Of a DNA stretch of 64,000 bases, positions 17,089-24,879 are shown in pieces. Position numbers and translations under genes: made by a program. The DNA is from UBA11872 sp965198285 (GTDB lineage Bacteria > Chloroflexota > UBA11872). Position 1 is the stretch's first letter. Each line of letters opens with the position of its first letter. Location: NCBI GenBank assembly GCA_965198285.1, contig OZ240251.1:558001-622000 (forward strand). The letters are read 5' to 3'. The notes under the pieces are model-generated. The model had not been told where the DNA came from, made no database searches, and saw only the letters and a program-made list of their open reading frames with translations.

Positions 17089-18345
17089 CTATATGGAGCG
17101 TCCCTCGATAGGGGTGAAGTACCGGCCGTGTCGGGCGCGCCACCAGTCCTCGAGCAGTCCGGATACGAACATATAGCCGTCGGCTTGGCGCTGCAGATAC
17201 CCGTCGTGTTCCAGCGAATAGAGCACGTCTTCGATTGCAACTGCGGCGGCGTCCGACGACTCAAGCGCATCGCGGTAGCTCTGGACGGCCTTGTCAGTCA
17301 GGCGGCCCTCGTTGACGGCAGCTTCAGTTAGCAGTTCGAGGGCGGTCGCGTAGGCCTCGTCTCCGAGGACCATTTTGAGCCTCACCTCGTAGTGCTCCAG
17401 GTTGATCTGCCCGCGAACGCTGAGCAGCTCACGCTCGTAGACCAGTGCGACATCTTCGATGGTCGCCGCGGTACGTCCGTTCCTTCGGAGATGCTGGTGC
17501 AGGTAGTCGAAGAACTGTTGGACGTGGTGCGGAACGCAGCAACGCAGCCGACGGCAGATTTCGGCTCGCACGTCCTGTGAAAGGTCCAGATGGTAGGTGC
17601 CGGCCAAGGCGGCCAGGCAGCGGCTGGATGTGTCGTGAGTCCAGGGGTGCAACTCGAGGGGCGAATAGATGTTGGCGTGGGCGCTGAGGCCGGCCTGGCG
17701 AAGCACCGGCTCGAGGCCGACGCTCCCAGAGAGGATCAGAATCACCGCACCGCGATGGTCTTGGGCGTTTTTCCTGAGCCAGGCGAGCAACTCATCCGTT
17801 GCGGCCTTCCGCTCTGGGGTTACGCGGTAGTCAGCACCCTTCAGTAGACGGTTGACCAGGATGGGAAGTTCGTCGATGGCCAGCACGACCGGCTTTTCGC
17901 TCGACGCCAGCGCCGCGAAGACCTGATCTCCCTGGTGCTGCCAGTTCCCGGCGTCGATGCCGGCTCGGAGCTTCACCTTCAGGTCGGCAAGGGCCACTTC
18001 GTCGATGTGATCGCGGACATCTCGCAGGTAGTTGGCAAAGGCCGAACGAATGCGATTCCAAGCGCTCTGAACCGGTTTCGCCCGAATCGCGATCTCGGCC
18101 ACGGCGTCGGCCGGGTCGTTGGCAGCTTCCACGTCGACAAAGACGGTTGCGAATTCGCCTTCCTCCTCCAGTTGCCGCAGGAGTTCGCGAACGAGGCTGG
18201 TCTTGCCCATGCGCCGTTGTGCGGTCAGGAGGGTGTGGGTGCCGTTCTGGACCCGCTCTCTCAGGACGTCGAGTTCAGCCTCGCGGTCAAAGAACCGGTC
18301 GCCGTCGACCCAGTTGGCGCCCGCCTTGATGAGTTGGGTGGTCAT
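17089..18345 (-). CDS. Archaeal-type AAA/P-loop ATPase
   Basis: The 418-residue protein opens with a short substrate-side segment (WVDGDRFFDREAELDVLRER). A Walker A of the form AQRRMGKTS (residues 42-50, Ala replacing the first Gly) follows, then Walker B PVVLAIDELPILVN. A large helical C-terminal region (EICRRLRCCVPHHVQQFFDY onward) ends with a winged-helix-like DGYLQRQADGYMFVSGLLED. This layout matches the archaeal ATPase / ORC-STAND group. It is the first gene of a two-gene unit, 15 bases before the 701-residue ATPase, and its start codon is 15 bases from a 35-bp palindrome that probably controls it. Confidence 0.8.
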   Translation of the reverse strand: MTTQLIKAGANWVDGDRFFDREAELDVLRERVQNGTHTLLTAQRRMGKTSLVRELLRQLEEEGEFATVFVDVEAANDPADAVAEIAIRAKPVQSAWNRIRSAFANYLRDVRDHIDEVALADLKVKLRAGIDAGNWQHQGDQVFAALASSEKPVVLAIDELPILVNRLLKGADYRVTPERKAATDELLAWLRKNAQDHRGAVILILSGSVGLEPVLRQAGLSAHANIYSPLELHPWTHDTSSRCLAALAGTYHLDLSQDVRAEICRRLRCCVPHHVQQFFDYLHQHLRRNGRTAATIEDVALVYERELLSVRGQINLEHYEVRLKMVLGDEAYATALELLTEAAVNEGRLTDKAVQSYRDALESSDAAAVAIEDVLYSLEHDGYLQRQADGYMFVSGLLEDWWRARHGRYFTPIEGRSI

Positions 18346-18360
18346 GCCTGGACCCTAGCA

Positions 18361-18395
18361 TGCCAACAAATCTGTTGCCAACAGATTTGTTGGCA
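18361..18395. promoter_or_regulatory. 35-bp perfect palindrome, candidate tandem operator of the ATPase pair
   Basis: Two 17-base arms (18361-18377 and 18379-18395) are perfect inverted repeats around a single C. Each half also contains its own dyad of the form CAACA-N4-TGTTG (18364-18377 and 18379-18392), so it reads as two operator copies 15 bases apart. It sits 15 bases upstream of the start codon of the 17089-18345 gene and is AT-rich against a GC-rich background. No T-run follows on either strand, which argues against a simple terminator. Confidence 0.6.
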
Positions 18396-18435
18396 AACGC
18401 TGCGGCCTAGTGGTCACGGGCGGGCGGACGAGGGT

Positions 18436-18858
18436 TTAGTTGCCGGCTATTTGGTCGCGGAGGCATTGTTCCTGGCCGGCGAGTTCGGGGGTCATGGCTT
18501 CGGCGAAGTCGGCGGGTTCGAAGAGGGGGCGGATTTCGACTTCGCTGGGGCCGAGCATCGGGTTGGGGGAGCGCTTGACCCACTCCACGGCCTCGTCCAT
18601 GTCCTTGACCTGCCAGAGCCAATAGCCGGAGACCAGTTCACTGGTCGCGTCGAAGGGGCCGTCGATGACGGTGCGGCTGTCGCCGTCAAAGGCCACGCGC
18701 TTGCCCTGGGACGATGGTCGCAGACCGTCGCCAGCGAGCAGGATGCCGGCATTGGCGAGCTCGCCGGCGTAGGCGCCCATGGCCTGGATGAGTTCGGCGG
18801 AGGGCATGACGCCGGCTTCGCTGTCCTCGGTTGCCTTGATCAGAACCAGTACGCGCAT
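18436..18858 (-). CDS. YciI-family (DGPF-domain) protein
   Basis: The ATG at 18858, preceded by a GAGGTAGG ribosome-binding site, gives 140 residues starting MRVLVLIKATEDSEAGVMPS. The DGPF signature is present as VIDGPFDATSELVSGYWLWQ, along with the VEIRPLFEPADFAEAMTPEL tail. This is the YCII-related family that often accompanies ECF sigma factors. No sigma factor is adjacent here. A longer upstream frame exists but is low-complexity and is not preferred. Confidence 0.88.
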   Translation of the reverse strand: MRVLVLIKATEDSEAGVMPSAELIQAMGAYAGELANAGILLAGDGLRPSSQGKRVAFDGDSRTVIDGPFDATSELVSGYWLWQVKDMDEAVEWVKRSPNPMLGPSEVEIRPLFEPADFAEAMTPELAGQEQCLRDQIAGN

Positions 18859-19043
18859 CGTGTTGCCTACCTCTTCTGAGGACGCTGGGCTTCCCGACTT
18901 GATTCGGCCAGCGGGGTCGCCGGGATCGACTGAGCCGCCTACCCACTTCCGTCGATTATGCGGGCAAGGTCGCGGAGTGGCTCTGCGCGTTCGTATGCTC
19001 AGCGGCAAGACGGCAACAAGCCAAGCACCGGGGATCACTGTTC

Positions 19044-19937
19044 ATGGCGGATGCCACAGCCGCTGGGCGTCCCGGCTGGGTGTCGGACGAGATGTTTCCG
19101 TTCGAGAGCCGGTTCTTTGCGACGGCCGACGGGCACCGAATGCACTACGTGGACGAAGGGTCGGGTCCGGCCATCGTGTTTGTTCACGGCAATCCCTCGT
19201 GGTCCTTTGAGTTTCGGCATCTGATCGAGGGATTGAGTTCCGAGCATCGGTGCATAGCGCCGGACCACATCGGCTTCGGCCTGTCGTCCCGTAGCGGCCG
19301 ACGCGACGACCATCACCCCAAGGCCCACGCGGGGCGGTTCGCGGAACTACTGGAGCACCTCGAGGTCCGCGACGCGACACTATTCCTGACGGACTGGGGC
19401 GGACCGATCGGGCTGGACTTCGCGCGCCGGCAGCCGGACCGGATCAGGCAGCTGGTGATTTCAAACACCTGGTGCTGGCCGGTCTCACGCGATCCGCACT
19501 ACATCGGGTTCAGCCTGATGATGCGGAGCCCGCTGGGGCAGCTGCTCATCAAGCGGTTCAACGCCTTCGTCAACCGCGTCATGCCGATGGCCATGGGGAA
19601 CAAAGCGGCCCTGACGCCTGAGGTGATGGACCACTACCGCAACGCGTTGCCCACGCCAGAGGCCCGTGCCGCCTGCGCGGCGTTTCCGGGCCACATCATC
19701 GGCGCGACCGAGTGGATCAGGTCGATCTGGGAGGCTCGCGAGACCTTCACGGCGAAACCGGCCCTGATCTTCTGGGGCTTGAAGGACATCGCCTTTCGCA
19801 GGAAGGAGCTTGAACGCTGGAAACGTGAGCTTGCGGACTTCGAACTGCACGAATTCGAGGACTGCGGTCACTTCCTGGCGGAGGAAGCACCTGAGCGGAT
19901 GCTGCCGGCGCTGCGTGCGTTCATGGCACGGGCATAG
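19044..19937 (+). CDS. Haloalkane dehalogenase-like alpha/beta-hydrolase
   Basis: The 297-residue protein is a full-length alpha/beta-hydrolase. The oxyanion motif is HGNPSWSF at residues 48-55. The nucleophile elbow is TDWGGPIG with aspartate 117 in place of serine. Asp248 (GLKDIAFRR) and His276 (CGHFLAEE) complete a triad. The Asp nucleophile followed by Trp, with Asn50 in HGNP, is the halide-binding arrangement of haloalkane dehalogenases, which hydrolyse carbon-halogen bonds. Substrate and true activity cannot be read from sequence. A related epoxide hydrolase would normally carry different cap tyrosines. It stands alone, divergent from the YciI gene. Confidence 0.82.
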   Translation: MADATAAGRPGWVSDEMFPFESRFFATADGHRMHYVDEGSGPAIVFVHGNPSWSFEFRHLIEGLSSEHRCIAPDHIGFGLSSRSGRRDDHHPKAHAGRFAELLEHLEVRDATLFLTDWGGPIGLDFARRQPDRIRQLVISNTWCWPVSRDPHYIGFSLMMRSPLGQLLIKRFNAFVNRVMPMAMGNKAALTPEVMDHYRNALPTPEARAACAAFPGHIIGATEWIRSIWEARETFTAKPALIFWGLKDIAFRRKELERWKRELADFELHEFEDCGHFLAEEAPERMLPALRAFMARA

Positions 19938-20048
19938 CCGGACATCGGACGGAGGGCGACAGGGGCCGATGCGCGCTCGGATGAGATAGCGGTGCTGTGA
20001 TGCGCGGGAGGCCCGAACCCAGTCAGTAGTTCAAGCGTGTGTCGCCGG

Positions 20049-20121
20049 TGGACCCAATCGGATTCGAACCGACGACCTCCTCAATGCCATTGAGGCGCTC
20101 TTCCAGCTGAGCTATGGGCCC
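20049..20121 (-). tRNA. tRNA-Ala (anticodon GGC)
   Basis: The reverse complement folds as a standard cloverleaf: acceptor GGGCCCA/TGGGTCC, D arm GCTCAGCTGGAAGAGC, anticodon stem CCTCA/TGAGG with loop ATGGCAT (anticodon GGC), and T arm with GGTTCGAATCC. The CCA end is not fully encoded. The first 10 bases of the tRNA overlap the last codons of the upstream nucleotidyltransferase gene on the same strand. Confidence 0.95.
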
Positions 20122-20753
20122 GCCGACAGTTTAGGCGATGCGGCGGGGCCGCTGGAGGGTTCGGCGGCGGCGTAGTCGGCGGGGGTGTTGAGGTTGAGCA
20201 CGGCTAGTTCGGAGTCCACGGGCACGGAGCGCAGGCGCTGACGGTGGCGGGTGACGACGGCACGCAGACCCTGGGTGGACTCGGTGACGTGGGCGAGTTC
20301 CGGGGCGACGTCGGCCGGGACGATGAGGGGATGCCCCCCACGGCCGGCGTATGTTGGGCGCAGCAAGGCGTTCGGGTGCGCCCGCCAGGCCTTGATGAGC
20401 GGGTGGAGCAGGTCGGCGGCCAGGGGTTGATCGACGTTGACCACGAGGACGCTGGCCGGGCCGCCGCGCAGTGCGCGCGCTCCGGCGGCCAGTGAGGTGG
20501 CCCGGCCCTCGCGAAAGCGGGGATTCTCAACCGTGTGTGCCCGGGTGCCTTCAAGCGCCGTGCGCACTTCGTCCAGCAGGGCTCCGACGACCACGATCAG
20601 TTGGTCGACCGCCGGCTGGGCCGCTAGCAGGTCCACTTGGTGGCGGACCAGCGGCACGCCGCCCCAGGGCAGCAGGGCCTTTGGCTTTCCCATGCGGGTC
20701 GAGGCGCCGGCGGCCAGCAGGAGCGCGGCCAGCCGGGGTTGCTGCGTAGTCAT
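20112..20753 (-). CDS. Nucleotidyltransferase, MobA/MocA-like (molybdenum cofactor cytidylyl/guanylyltransferase type)
   Basis: The ATG at 20753 gives 213 residues beginning MTTQQPRLAALLLAAGASTR, followed by MGKPKALLPWGG. This is the NTP_transf_3 pyrophosphorylase signature (LAAGxSxRMGxxKxLLP). The metal-binding aspartate is in VLVVNVDQPLAADLL, and the GRGGHPLIVP segment is typical of MocA-like enzymes. These enzymes add CMP or GMP to molybdopterin or act on related substrates. No molybdoenzyme or other moco gene lies nearby, so the substrate is uncertain. Its TAG stop lies inside the tRNA-Ala gene. Confidence 0.85.
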   Translation of the reverse strand: MTTQQPRLAALLLAAGASTRMGKPKALLPWGGVPLVRHQVDLLAAQPAVDQLIVVVGALLDEVRTALEGTRAHTVENPRFREGRATSLAAGARALRGGPASVLVVNVDQPLAADLLHPLIKAWRAHPNALLRPTYAGRGGHPLIVPADVAPELAHVTESTQGLRAVVTRHRQRLRSVPVDSELAVLNLNTPADYAAAEPSSGPAASPKLSAGP

Positions 20754-20760
20754 GGCTGGC

Positions 20761-21408
20761 TCAGGCGCGTGTCGGCTCGGGCCGGGCGCCACACGCGCGC
20801 ACCGTTGCCGCGACGATCAGGCCAAGGCCAGCCGCGACGGCCACCAGGGTGAACGCCGCCACCGCGCGGGCGGCACGCTGATCCCCGACGAGGGCTTCCA
20901 CGTGCGTCCAGAGCGAGCGGCGGTGCAGTACGCGCAGCGCCAGGTCCTGGTCGGCAAATTCGACGCGCCCATCGAGCCGCAGGGCGCCCCCGGGTTGCCG
21001 GTCCTGCTGGGTGGCGCCGTAGACGACGCCTCCGGGCTGGCCTTCCCGGGCCTGAAGACGCACCACCACCAGCCCAGGCGGCGCCTGACGGTCGAACGCC
21101 AGCCGCCGGAGTTGGAGCGTGGTGGATGGGAACACCTCCAGCGAGCGCGTGGCGATGCGGGTGTTGCCGGCCAGCAGGTCGGCCTGGACCAGCAGCGGGC
21201 GCAGGGTGCCCTCCGCGCGCGCCGCGATCTGCACGCCGACCATGTCGGAGACCCGCACCGTGAGTTCCTGTGCCACGACACGGTCCGGGCCCAGAGGACC
21301 GAGTTCGAAGTTCGGGTCCAGTTCCTCGCCGGTTCCGACTTCCACGGTCCACAGCGTGGCGAGCAGCAGGACCGCCGCGAGGAAGGCCAGGGCAACCGCC
21401 GTCCCCAC
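20761..21408 (-). CDS. Hypothetical protein with two membrane helices flanking a beta-rich domain
   Basis: A GTG start at 21408 gives 215 residues. There is one N-terminal helix (TAVALAFLAAVLLLATLWTV), an extracytoplasmic beta-rich domain of about 130 residues (VVAQELTVRVSDMVGVQIAA, PGLVVVRLQAREGQPGGVVY), then a C-terminal helix (AFTLVAVAAGLGLIVAATVR). The arrangement parallels the soluble domain of the membrane protein at 1005-2261. It is 8 bases from the downstream MobA-like gene and 47 bases from the end of the glycolate oxidase-like gene, so the three are probably one transcript. The function is unknown. Confidence 0.6.
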   Translation of the reverse strand: MGTAVALAFLAAVLLLATLWTVEVGTGEELDPNFELGPLGPDRVVAQELTVRVSDMVGVQIAARAEGTLRPLLVQADLLAGNTRIATRSLEVFPSTTLQLRRLAFDRQAPPGLVVVRLQAREGQPGGVVYGATQQDRQPGGALRLDGRVEFADQDLALRVLHRRSLWTHVEALVGDQRAARAVAAFTLVAVAAGLGLIVAATVRACGARPEPTRA

Positions 21409-21455
21409 GCCTTCGGCAGAGCCCAGCAGGCGCCGCGCCAGCGATCTGGCTGGGG

Positions 21456-22916
21456 TCAGGCGGACGCCTCCGGGGTCGAACGGCGCAGGTTGTTGACTTC
21501 GGCGCAGCCGGCGGGCGCCGGAAAAATCTTGTTGGGGTTGAAGAGCGCGTGCGGGTCGAAGACCTGCTGCACCCGCCGCATCGCGTCCAGGTCGTCAGGG
21601 CCGAACACCAGCGGCATGGCGGCCTGTTTCTCCATCCCGATGCCGTGTTCGCCGCTGAGCATGCCGCCGACATCCACGCAGACGTGGAGGATGGCGCTGC
21701 CCGCCTCCAGCACCCGGTCCAGCGCTCCGGGAACCCGGTTGTCGAACAGCAACAGGGGGTGCAGGTTGCCGTCGCCAGCGTGGAAGACGTTAGCGATGGG
21801 CAGATCGAACGCCCGGCTGATGCGCCGGATCTCGTCCAGCACGTGCGCAATGGTGGTTCGGGGGATCACGCCGTCTTGCACGTAGTAGTCGGGCGAAATG
21901 CGGCCCATTGCGCCGAAGGCGCTCTTGCGGCCCAGCCAGAAGAGGTTGCGCTCGGCCGTGTTCTGAGCGACGCGGATGTCGCGCGCCTCGTTGGCGAGGA
22001 GTACGCCACGAATCTCGGCTTCGCGGTCGTCCAGCTCGGCGGACACGCCGTCCACGTCCAGCAGCAGCACGGCGGCGGCGTCCACCGGCAGGTTGGCCTG
22101 CGGGATGAATTGAGCCACGGCTTCCAGCGCCAGTTGGTCCATCATCTCCACGGCGGCCGGCACGATGCCGGCGGCCACGATGCCGGAGACCGCGGCGCTG
22201 CAGGCGGCCACCGAATCGAACGAGGCCAGCAGCGTGCGCACGCCGGCCGGCGTGTGTACCAGTTGGACGACGGCCTTGGTCACGATGCCGAAGGTGCCCT
22301 CGCTGCCGCAGAACAGCCCGGTCAGGTCATAGCCGGGGCCGTCGGCCAGCCCGCTGGTGGTGACCACGCGGCCATCCATGGTGACGAACTCGATGCCCAG
22401 CACGTGGTTGGTGGTTACGCCGTAGAGCAGGGTGTGGGGGCCGCCGGCGTTGGTGGCGATGTTGCCGCCCAGCGTGCAGGCCTGCTGGCTGGAAGGGTCA
22501 GGGGCGTAGTGAAAGCCGAAGCGGCGGGTGTGGGCGCTGAGGTCGGCGTTGACGACGCCCGGCTCGACCACGGCGCGACGGTTGCGCGTGTCGACCTCCA
22601 GGATGCGGTTCATACGCGAGGTGGGGACCACCACCCCGCCGCAGCGCGCGATGGCGCCGCCGCTGAGCCCCGTGCCAGCGCCGCGCGCCACCACCGGCAC
22701 GCCATGCCGTAGCGCCGATTGGACGACCGCCTGGACCTGGGCCGTGGTGTCGGGAAACACCACCGCGTCGGGCAACGCACGGTCTACTGAGCCGTCGTAT
22801 TCGTAGAGCAGCAGGTCGTCGCGGTCGGAGAGGACCCAGGCGTCGCCGACGATTCGCCGCAAGTCGGCCAGCAGGGCGGCGGGCTTTGTAGTGGGCGTGT
22901 CGGTTTCTACGGCCAT
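21456..22916 (-). CDS. glcD: FAD-linked oxidase, glycolate oxidase GlcD / D-lactate dehydrogenase type
   Basis: The ATG at 22916 gives 486 residues. The FAD-binding PCMH-type domain is at the N-terminus (VVFPDTTAQVQAVVQSALRH, VVARGAGTGLSGGAIARCGG, SSQQACTLGGNIATNAGG). The GlcD-type C-terminal domain has the expected metal/substrate residues (IANVFHAGDGNLHPLLLFD and GGMLSGEHGIGMEKQ). It oxidises a 2-hydroxy acid and passes electrons to a partner. GlcE and the iron-sulfur GlcF are absent nearby, so it may act alone or with a distant partner. The exact hydroxy acid is not determinable. Confidence 0.92.
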   Translation of the reverse strand: MAVETDTPTTKPAALLADLRRIVGDAWVLSDRDDLLLYEYDGSVDRALPDAVVFPDTTAQVQAVVQSALRHGVPVVARGAGTGLSGGAIARCGGVVVPTSRMNRILEVDTRNRRAVVEPGVVNADLSAHTRRFGFHYAPDPSSQQACTLGGNIATNAGGPHTLLYGVTTNHVLGIEFVTMDGRVVTTSGLADGPGYDLTGLFCGSEGTFGIVTKAVVQLVHTPAGVRTLLASFDSVAACSAAVSGIVAAGIVPAAVEMMDQLALEAVAQFIPQANLPVDAAAVLLLDVDGVSAELDDREAEIRGVLLANEARDIRVAQNTAERNLFWLGRKSAFGAMGRISPDYYVQDGVIPRTTIAHVLDEIRRISRAFDLPIANVFHAGDGNLHPLLLFDNRVPGALDRVLEAGSAILHVCVDVGGMLSGEHGIGMEKQAAMPLVFGPDDLDAMRRVQQVFDPHALFNPNKIFPAPAGCAEVNNLRRSTPEASA

Positions 22917-23081
22917 GACACGAGGCACGCTACGGTGAGCGACTGGCGCTGGCAAATTGAACTGAGTTGCGGATTTCGACCGAGGTCACGCCAGCAGACT
23001 GATCGGACAGAGCCGCAGACAAACACGCTGGTTTCTTGGGCTGACTCAGACGACCTGATCCGTCAACCGCCTGGTGATCGA

Positions 23082-23678
23082 CTATTGCCTCAGACGGTAA
23101 TCCGTCGGATCGTGACAGGCGTCGTAGGTCGCTTGATCTATCGGAACCCAGGTCGTTCCGGGAACGCCTCTACGTGAAGAGCTGGCAGGTCCAACCGGAA
23201 ATGAGGACTCGAAGACGAGCCTGCGCTTCTGGGATTGGGCAATCAGTTTTGCCAAGCGGACCGCCGGCCCGAAGTCCCAGTCCTGGCTCACGACGATCGC
23301 GGCTTCGTACCGGCGCTCGTAGGTGGCGCGAACTAAGTCCAGAGCCAAGCTGACATCGACGCCCTTTTCTTGGCCGCCACTGCTCACTCTCCCACGATAG
23401 ACGTAGATGTTCCTGCTTCGCAGAAAGCGGAGCTTGTTAGTCCAGAAGCCGTGCCAGTAACTCTGGGAGGGACCGGCACGTGGATCTGGCACACCTGTGT
23501 AGAAGCGAATCTCAGCCAGTGACCGGCTAGGTGAGTTGGCCGTCAGGGCGTGCGCGAGCTTCTCAACGTCGTAGCTTGGCCAAGCGTATGGTGATGAAGG
23601 GTCGGGAGGCTTAGGCGCCCAAGCCCCTTTCGCCCGATGAAAGAGGTTCTGGCCGTCGAGTAGGACGAGAGTGCGCAT
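23082..23678 (-). CDS. NYN-domain (PIN-like) ribonuclease, LabA/DUF88 family
   Basis: The ATG at 23678 gives 198 residues starting MRTLVLLDGQNLFHRAKGAW, the NYN opening with its first catalytic aspartate and asparagine. Other acidic motifs are EKGVDVSLALDLVRATYERR and VVSQDWDFGPAVRLA, which together build the PIN-like metal site. Such proteins cleave RNA. A hairpin with a T-run reading on the same strand ends 4 bases upstream of this ATG, leaving no room for a normal ribosome-binding site. An in-frame GTG lies 12 bases further upstream. Confidence 0.85.
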   Translation of the reverse strand: MRTLVLLDGQNLFHRAKGAWAPKPPDPSSPYAWPSYDVEKLAHALTANSPSRSLAEIRFYTGVPDPRAGPSQSYWHGFWTNKLRFLRSRNIYVYRGRVSSGGQEKGVDVSLALDLVRATYERRYEAAIVVSQDWDFGPAVRLAKLIAQSQKRRLVFESSFPVGPASSSRRGVPGTTWVPIDQATYDACHDPTDYRLRQ

Positions 23679-23681
23679 GAC

Positions 23682-23731
23682 AAAAAACACCCGCCCGGGG
23701 ACAAGGCCGAAACCTCAGTCCAGCGGGCGGG
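23682..23731 (-). terminator. Predicted intrinsic terminator for the CAP-DedA-Nudix transcript
   Basis: Read on the minus strand, 8-base arms CCCGCCCG and CGGGCGGG (23724-23731 and 23690-23697) enclose a 26-base loop. Two bases later six T residues follow (23687-23682). It lies 40 bases past the Nudix gene stop and directly abuts the NYN start codon. Confidence 0.6.
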
Positions 23732-23770
23732 GAGTAGATAGTTCAACGCTACTTGTCGGATGAGTCTCCG

Positions 23771-24217
23771 TCAAGACTGCGGGCCACGCGGATTGGCGGC
23801 TCCGCCCGTGAGCCGAGGCAGGACCTGGGCCAGGATGGCGGCGTGGTCGAAGGCGAGGTCGGTGGGGAGGGCGTCGAGCGGGAACCAGCGGGCGGCGGCT
23901 GCGTCGTCGCCGGCGGCCGGCGGAACGGCGTGTTGGAGCCGCGCCCCATAGACGACGGAGATGGTGCGGCCGCGCGGGTCGCGATTGGGGTGGCCGAACG
24001 TCGCCAGTTGTTCAAGTGTGGGGGGATAGAGGCCGGTTTCCTCGTGGAGCTCGCGGCGCGCGGCGTCGATCAGGTCTTCGTCAGGATCCACGAACCCGCC
24101 CGGGATGGCCCAGCCGGCCGGCGGATTGCGGCGGCGGATCAGCAGCACCGCGGGCGAGGGCGATTCGGCGGTGACCACGACATCGGCCGCCACCGCATAG
24201 CGGCTCGGCGCGGGCAT
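23771..24217 (-). CDS. Nudix hydrolase
   Basis: The 148-residue protein has a complete Nudix box: G-x5-E-x7-REUXEEXGU appears as GGFVDPDEDLIDAARRE followed by LHEETGL at about residues 40-63. It is preceded by VLLIRRRNPPAGWAIPG, which is typical of ADP-ribose/NDP-sugar-type Nudix enzymes, and is followed by FGHPNRDPRGRTISVVYGAR. This segment (phe-gly-x-pro-x-RDPRGR) is characteristic of the NrtR/ADP-ribose pyrophosphatase group. It is 4 bases from the upstream DedA-like gene, so the two are co-transcribed. Confidence 0.9.
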   Translation of the reverse strand: MPAPSRYAVAADVVVTAESPSPAVLLIRRRNPPAGWAIPGGFVDPDEDLIDAARRELHEETGLYPPTLEQLATFGHPNRDPRGRTISVVYGARLQHAVPPAAGDDAAAARWFPLDALPTDLAFDHAAILAQVLPRLTGGAANPRGPQS

Positions 24218-24221
24218 GCGG

Positions 24222-24833
24222 CTAGTCGGACGAGGCGTCGGCGGCCGCGGCGCGCGGGCGCATGACGAAGCGAATCACGACGAAGCCGAGGATCAGGAGC
24301 ACGACGAAGGCGATGGCTAGCACGTCGAAGTACTCGTCGATGACTGCCTCCACCTGCGTGCCGAAGATCGTGATCAGGAACCCGACCAGGAAGAAACGCC
24401 CGCCGCGTCCGACCAGCGAAGCCAGCATGAAGCGTCGGAAGTTCAGCCGGAAGGCGCCGGCGCCGATGGCGAAGACCTTGTACGGAATTGGGGTGAAGGC
24501 CGCGATGGTGACCGCCCACACGTCGCGGCGCTGATATTGCCGCTCGACGTAGAGGATGCGCTCCTCCGCGAAGAGGCGGTTCAGCAGCGGGCGGCCGCCG
24601 CGCAGCCCAATCCAGTAACCCAGCATGGCGCCGAAAAGCGACCCGAGGGTGGATATGGCCGAGAAGCCCAGCGCGAACGGGAGGTTCCCGGCGGCCAGCG
24701 CGATCAGCAGTCCATCAGGCGGGATGGGGAAGAAGCTGGACTCCCAGAACGCCAGTACGAAGAGAGCCAGGGCGCCCCAGGGCGAATCGCCCCAAGCCAG
24801 CACCCAGTGACCAAGCTCGGAGATCAGGTGCAT
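24222..24833 (-). CDS. VTT-domain (DedA/SNARE-associated, YqaA-like) membrane protein
   Basis: The 203-residue protein has the VTT/DedA pattern. An N-terminal re-entrant segment has a glutamate and prolines (ALFVLAFWESSFFPIPPDGL), then helices with SLFGAMLGYWIGLRGGRPLL, the arginine-bearing FTPIPYKVFAIGAGAFRLNF, and RRFMLASLVGRGGRFFLVGF, with a C-terminal helix. The PIPPDGLLI and TPIPYK forms favour the YqaA subgroup. Such proteins are proposed lipid scramblases or undecaprenyl-phosphate flippases. The gene lies between a CAP-domain protein gene and a Nudix gene on one strand. Confidence 0.88.
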   Translation of the reverse strand: MHLISELGHWVLAWGDSPWGALALFVLAFWESSFFPIPPDGLLIALAAGNLPFALGFSAISTLGSLFGAMLGYWIGLRGGRPLLNRLFAEERILYVERQYQRRDVWAVTIAAFTPIPYKVFAIGAGAFRLNFRRFMLASLVGRGGRFFLVGFLITIFGTQVEAVIDEYFDVLAIAFVVLLILGFVVIRFVMRPRAAAADASSD

Positions 24834-24879
24834 AGAGGGAAGGTTGTCAGGGAGCGGAACGGCGTCATTCTACGGGTGG

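Noticed and set aside
20049..20121. tRNA-Ala 3' end as an integration attachment site
   Set aside because: No integrase gene and no second copy of the tRNA 3' end were noticed nearby.
21270..22712. A 480-codon plus-strand frame opposite glcD
   Set aside because: The opposite strand carries a complete GlcD with all FAD motifs. The plus-strand translation is repetitive and motif-free.
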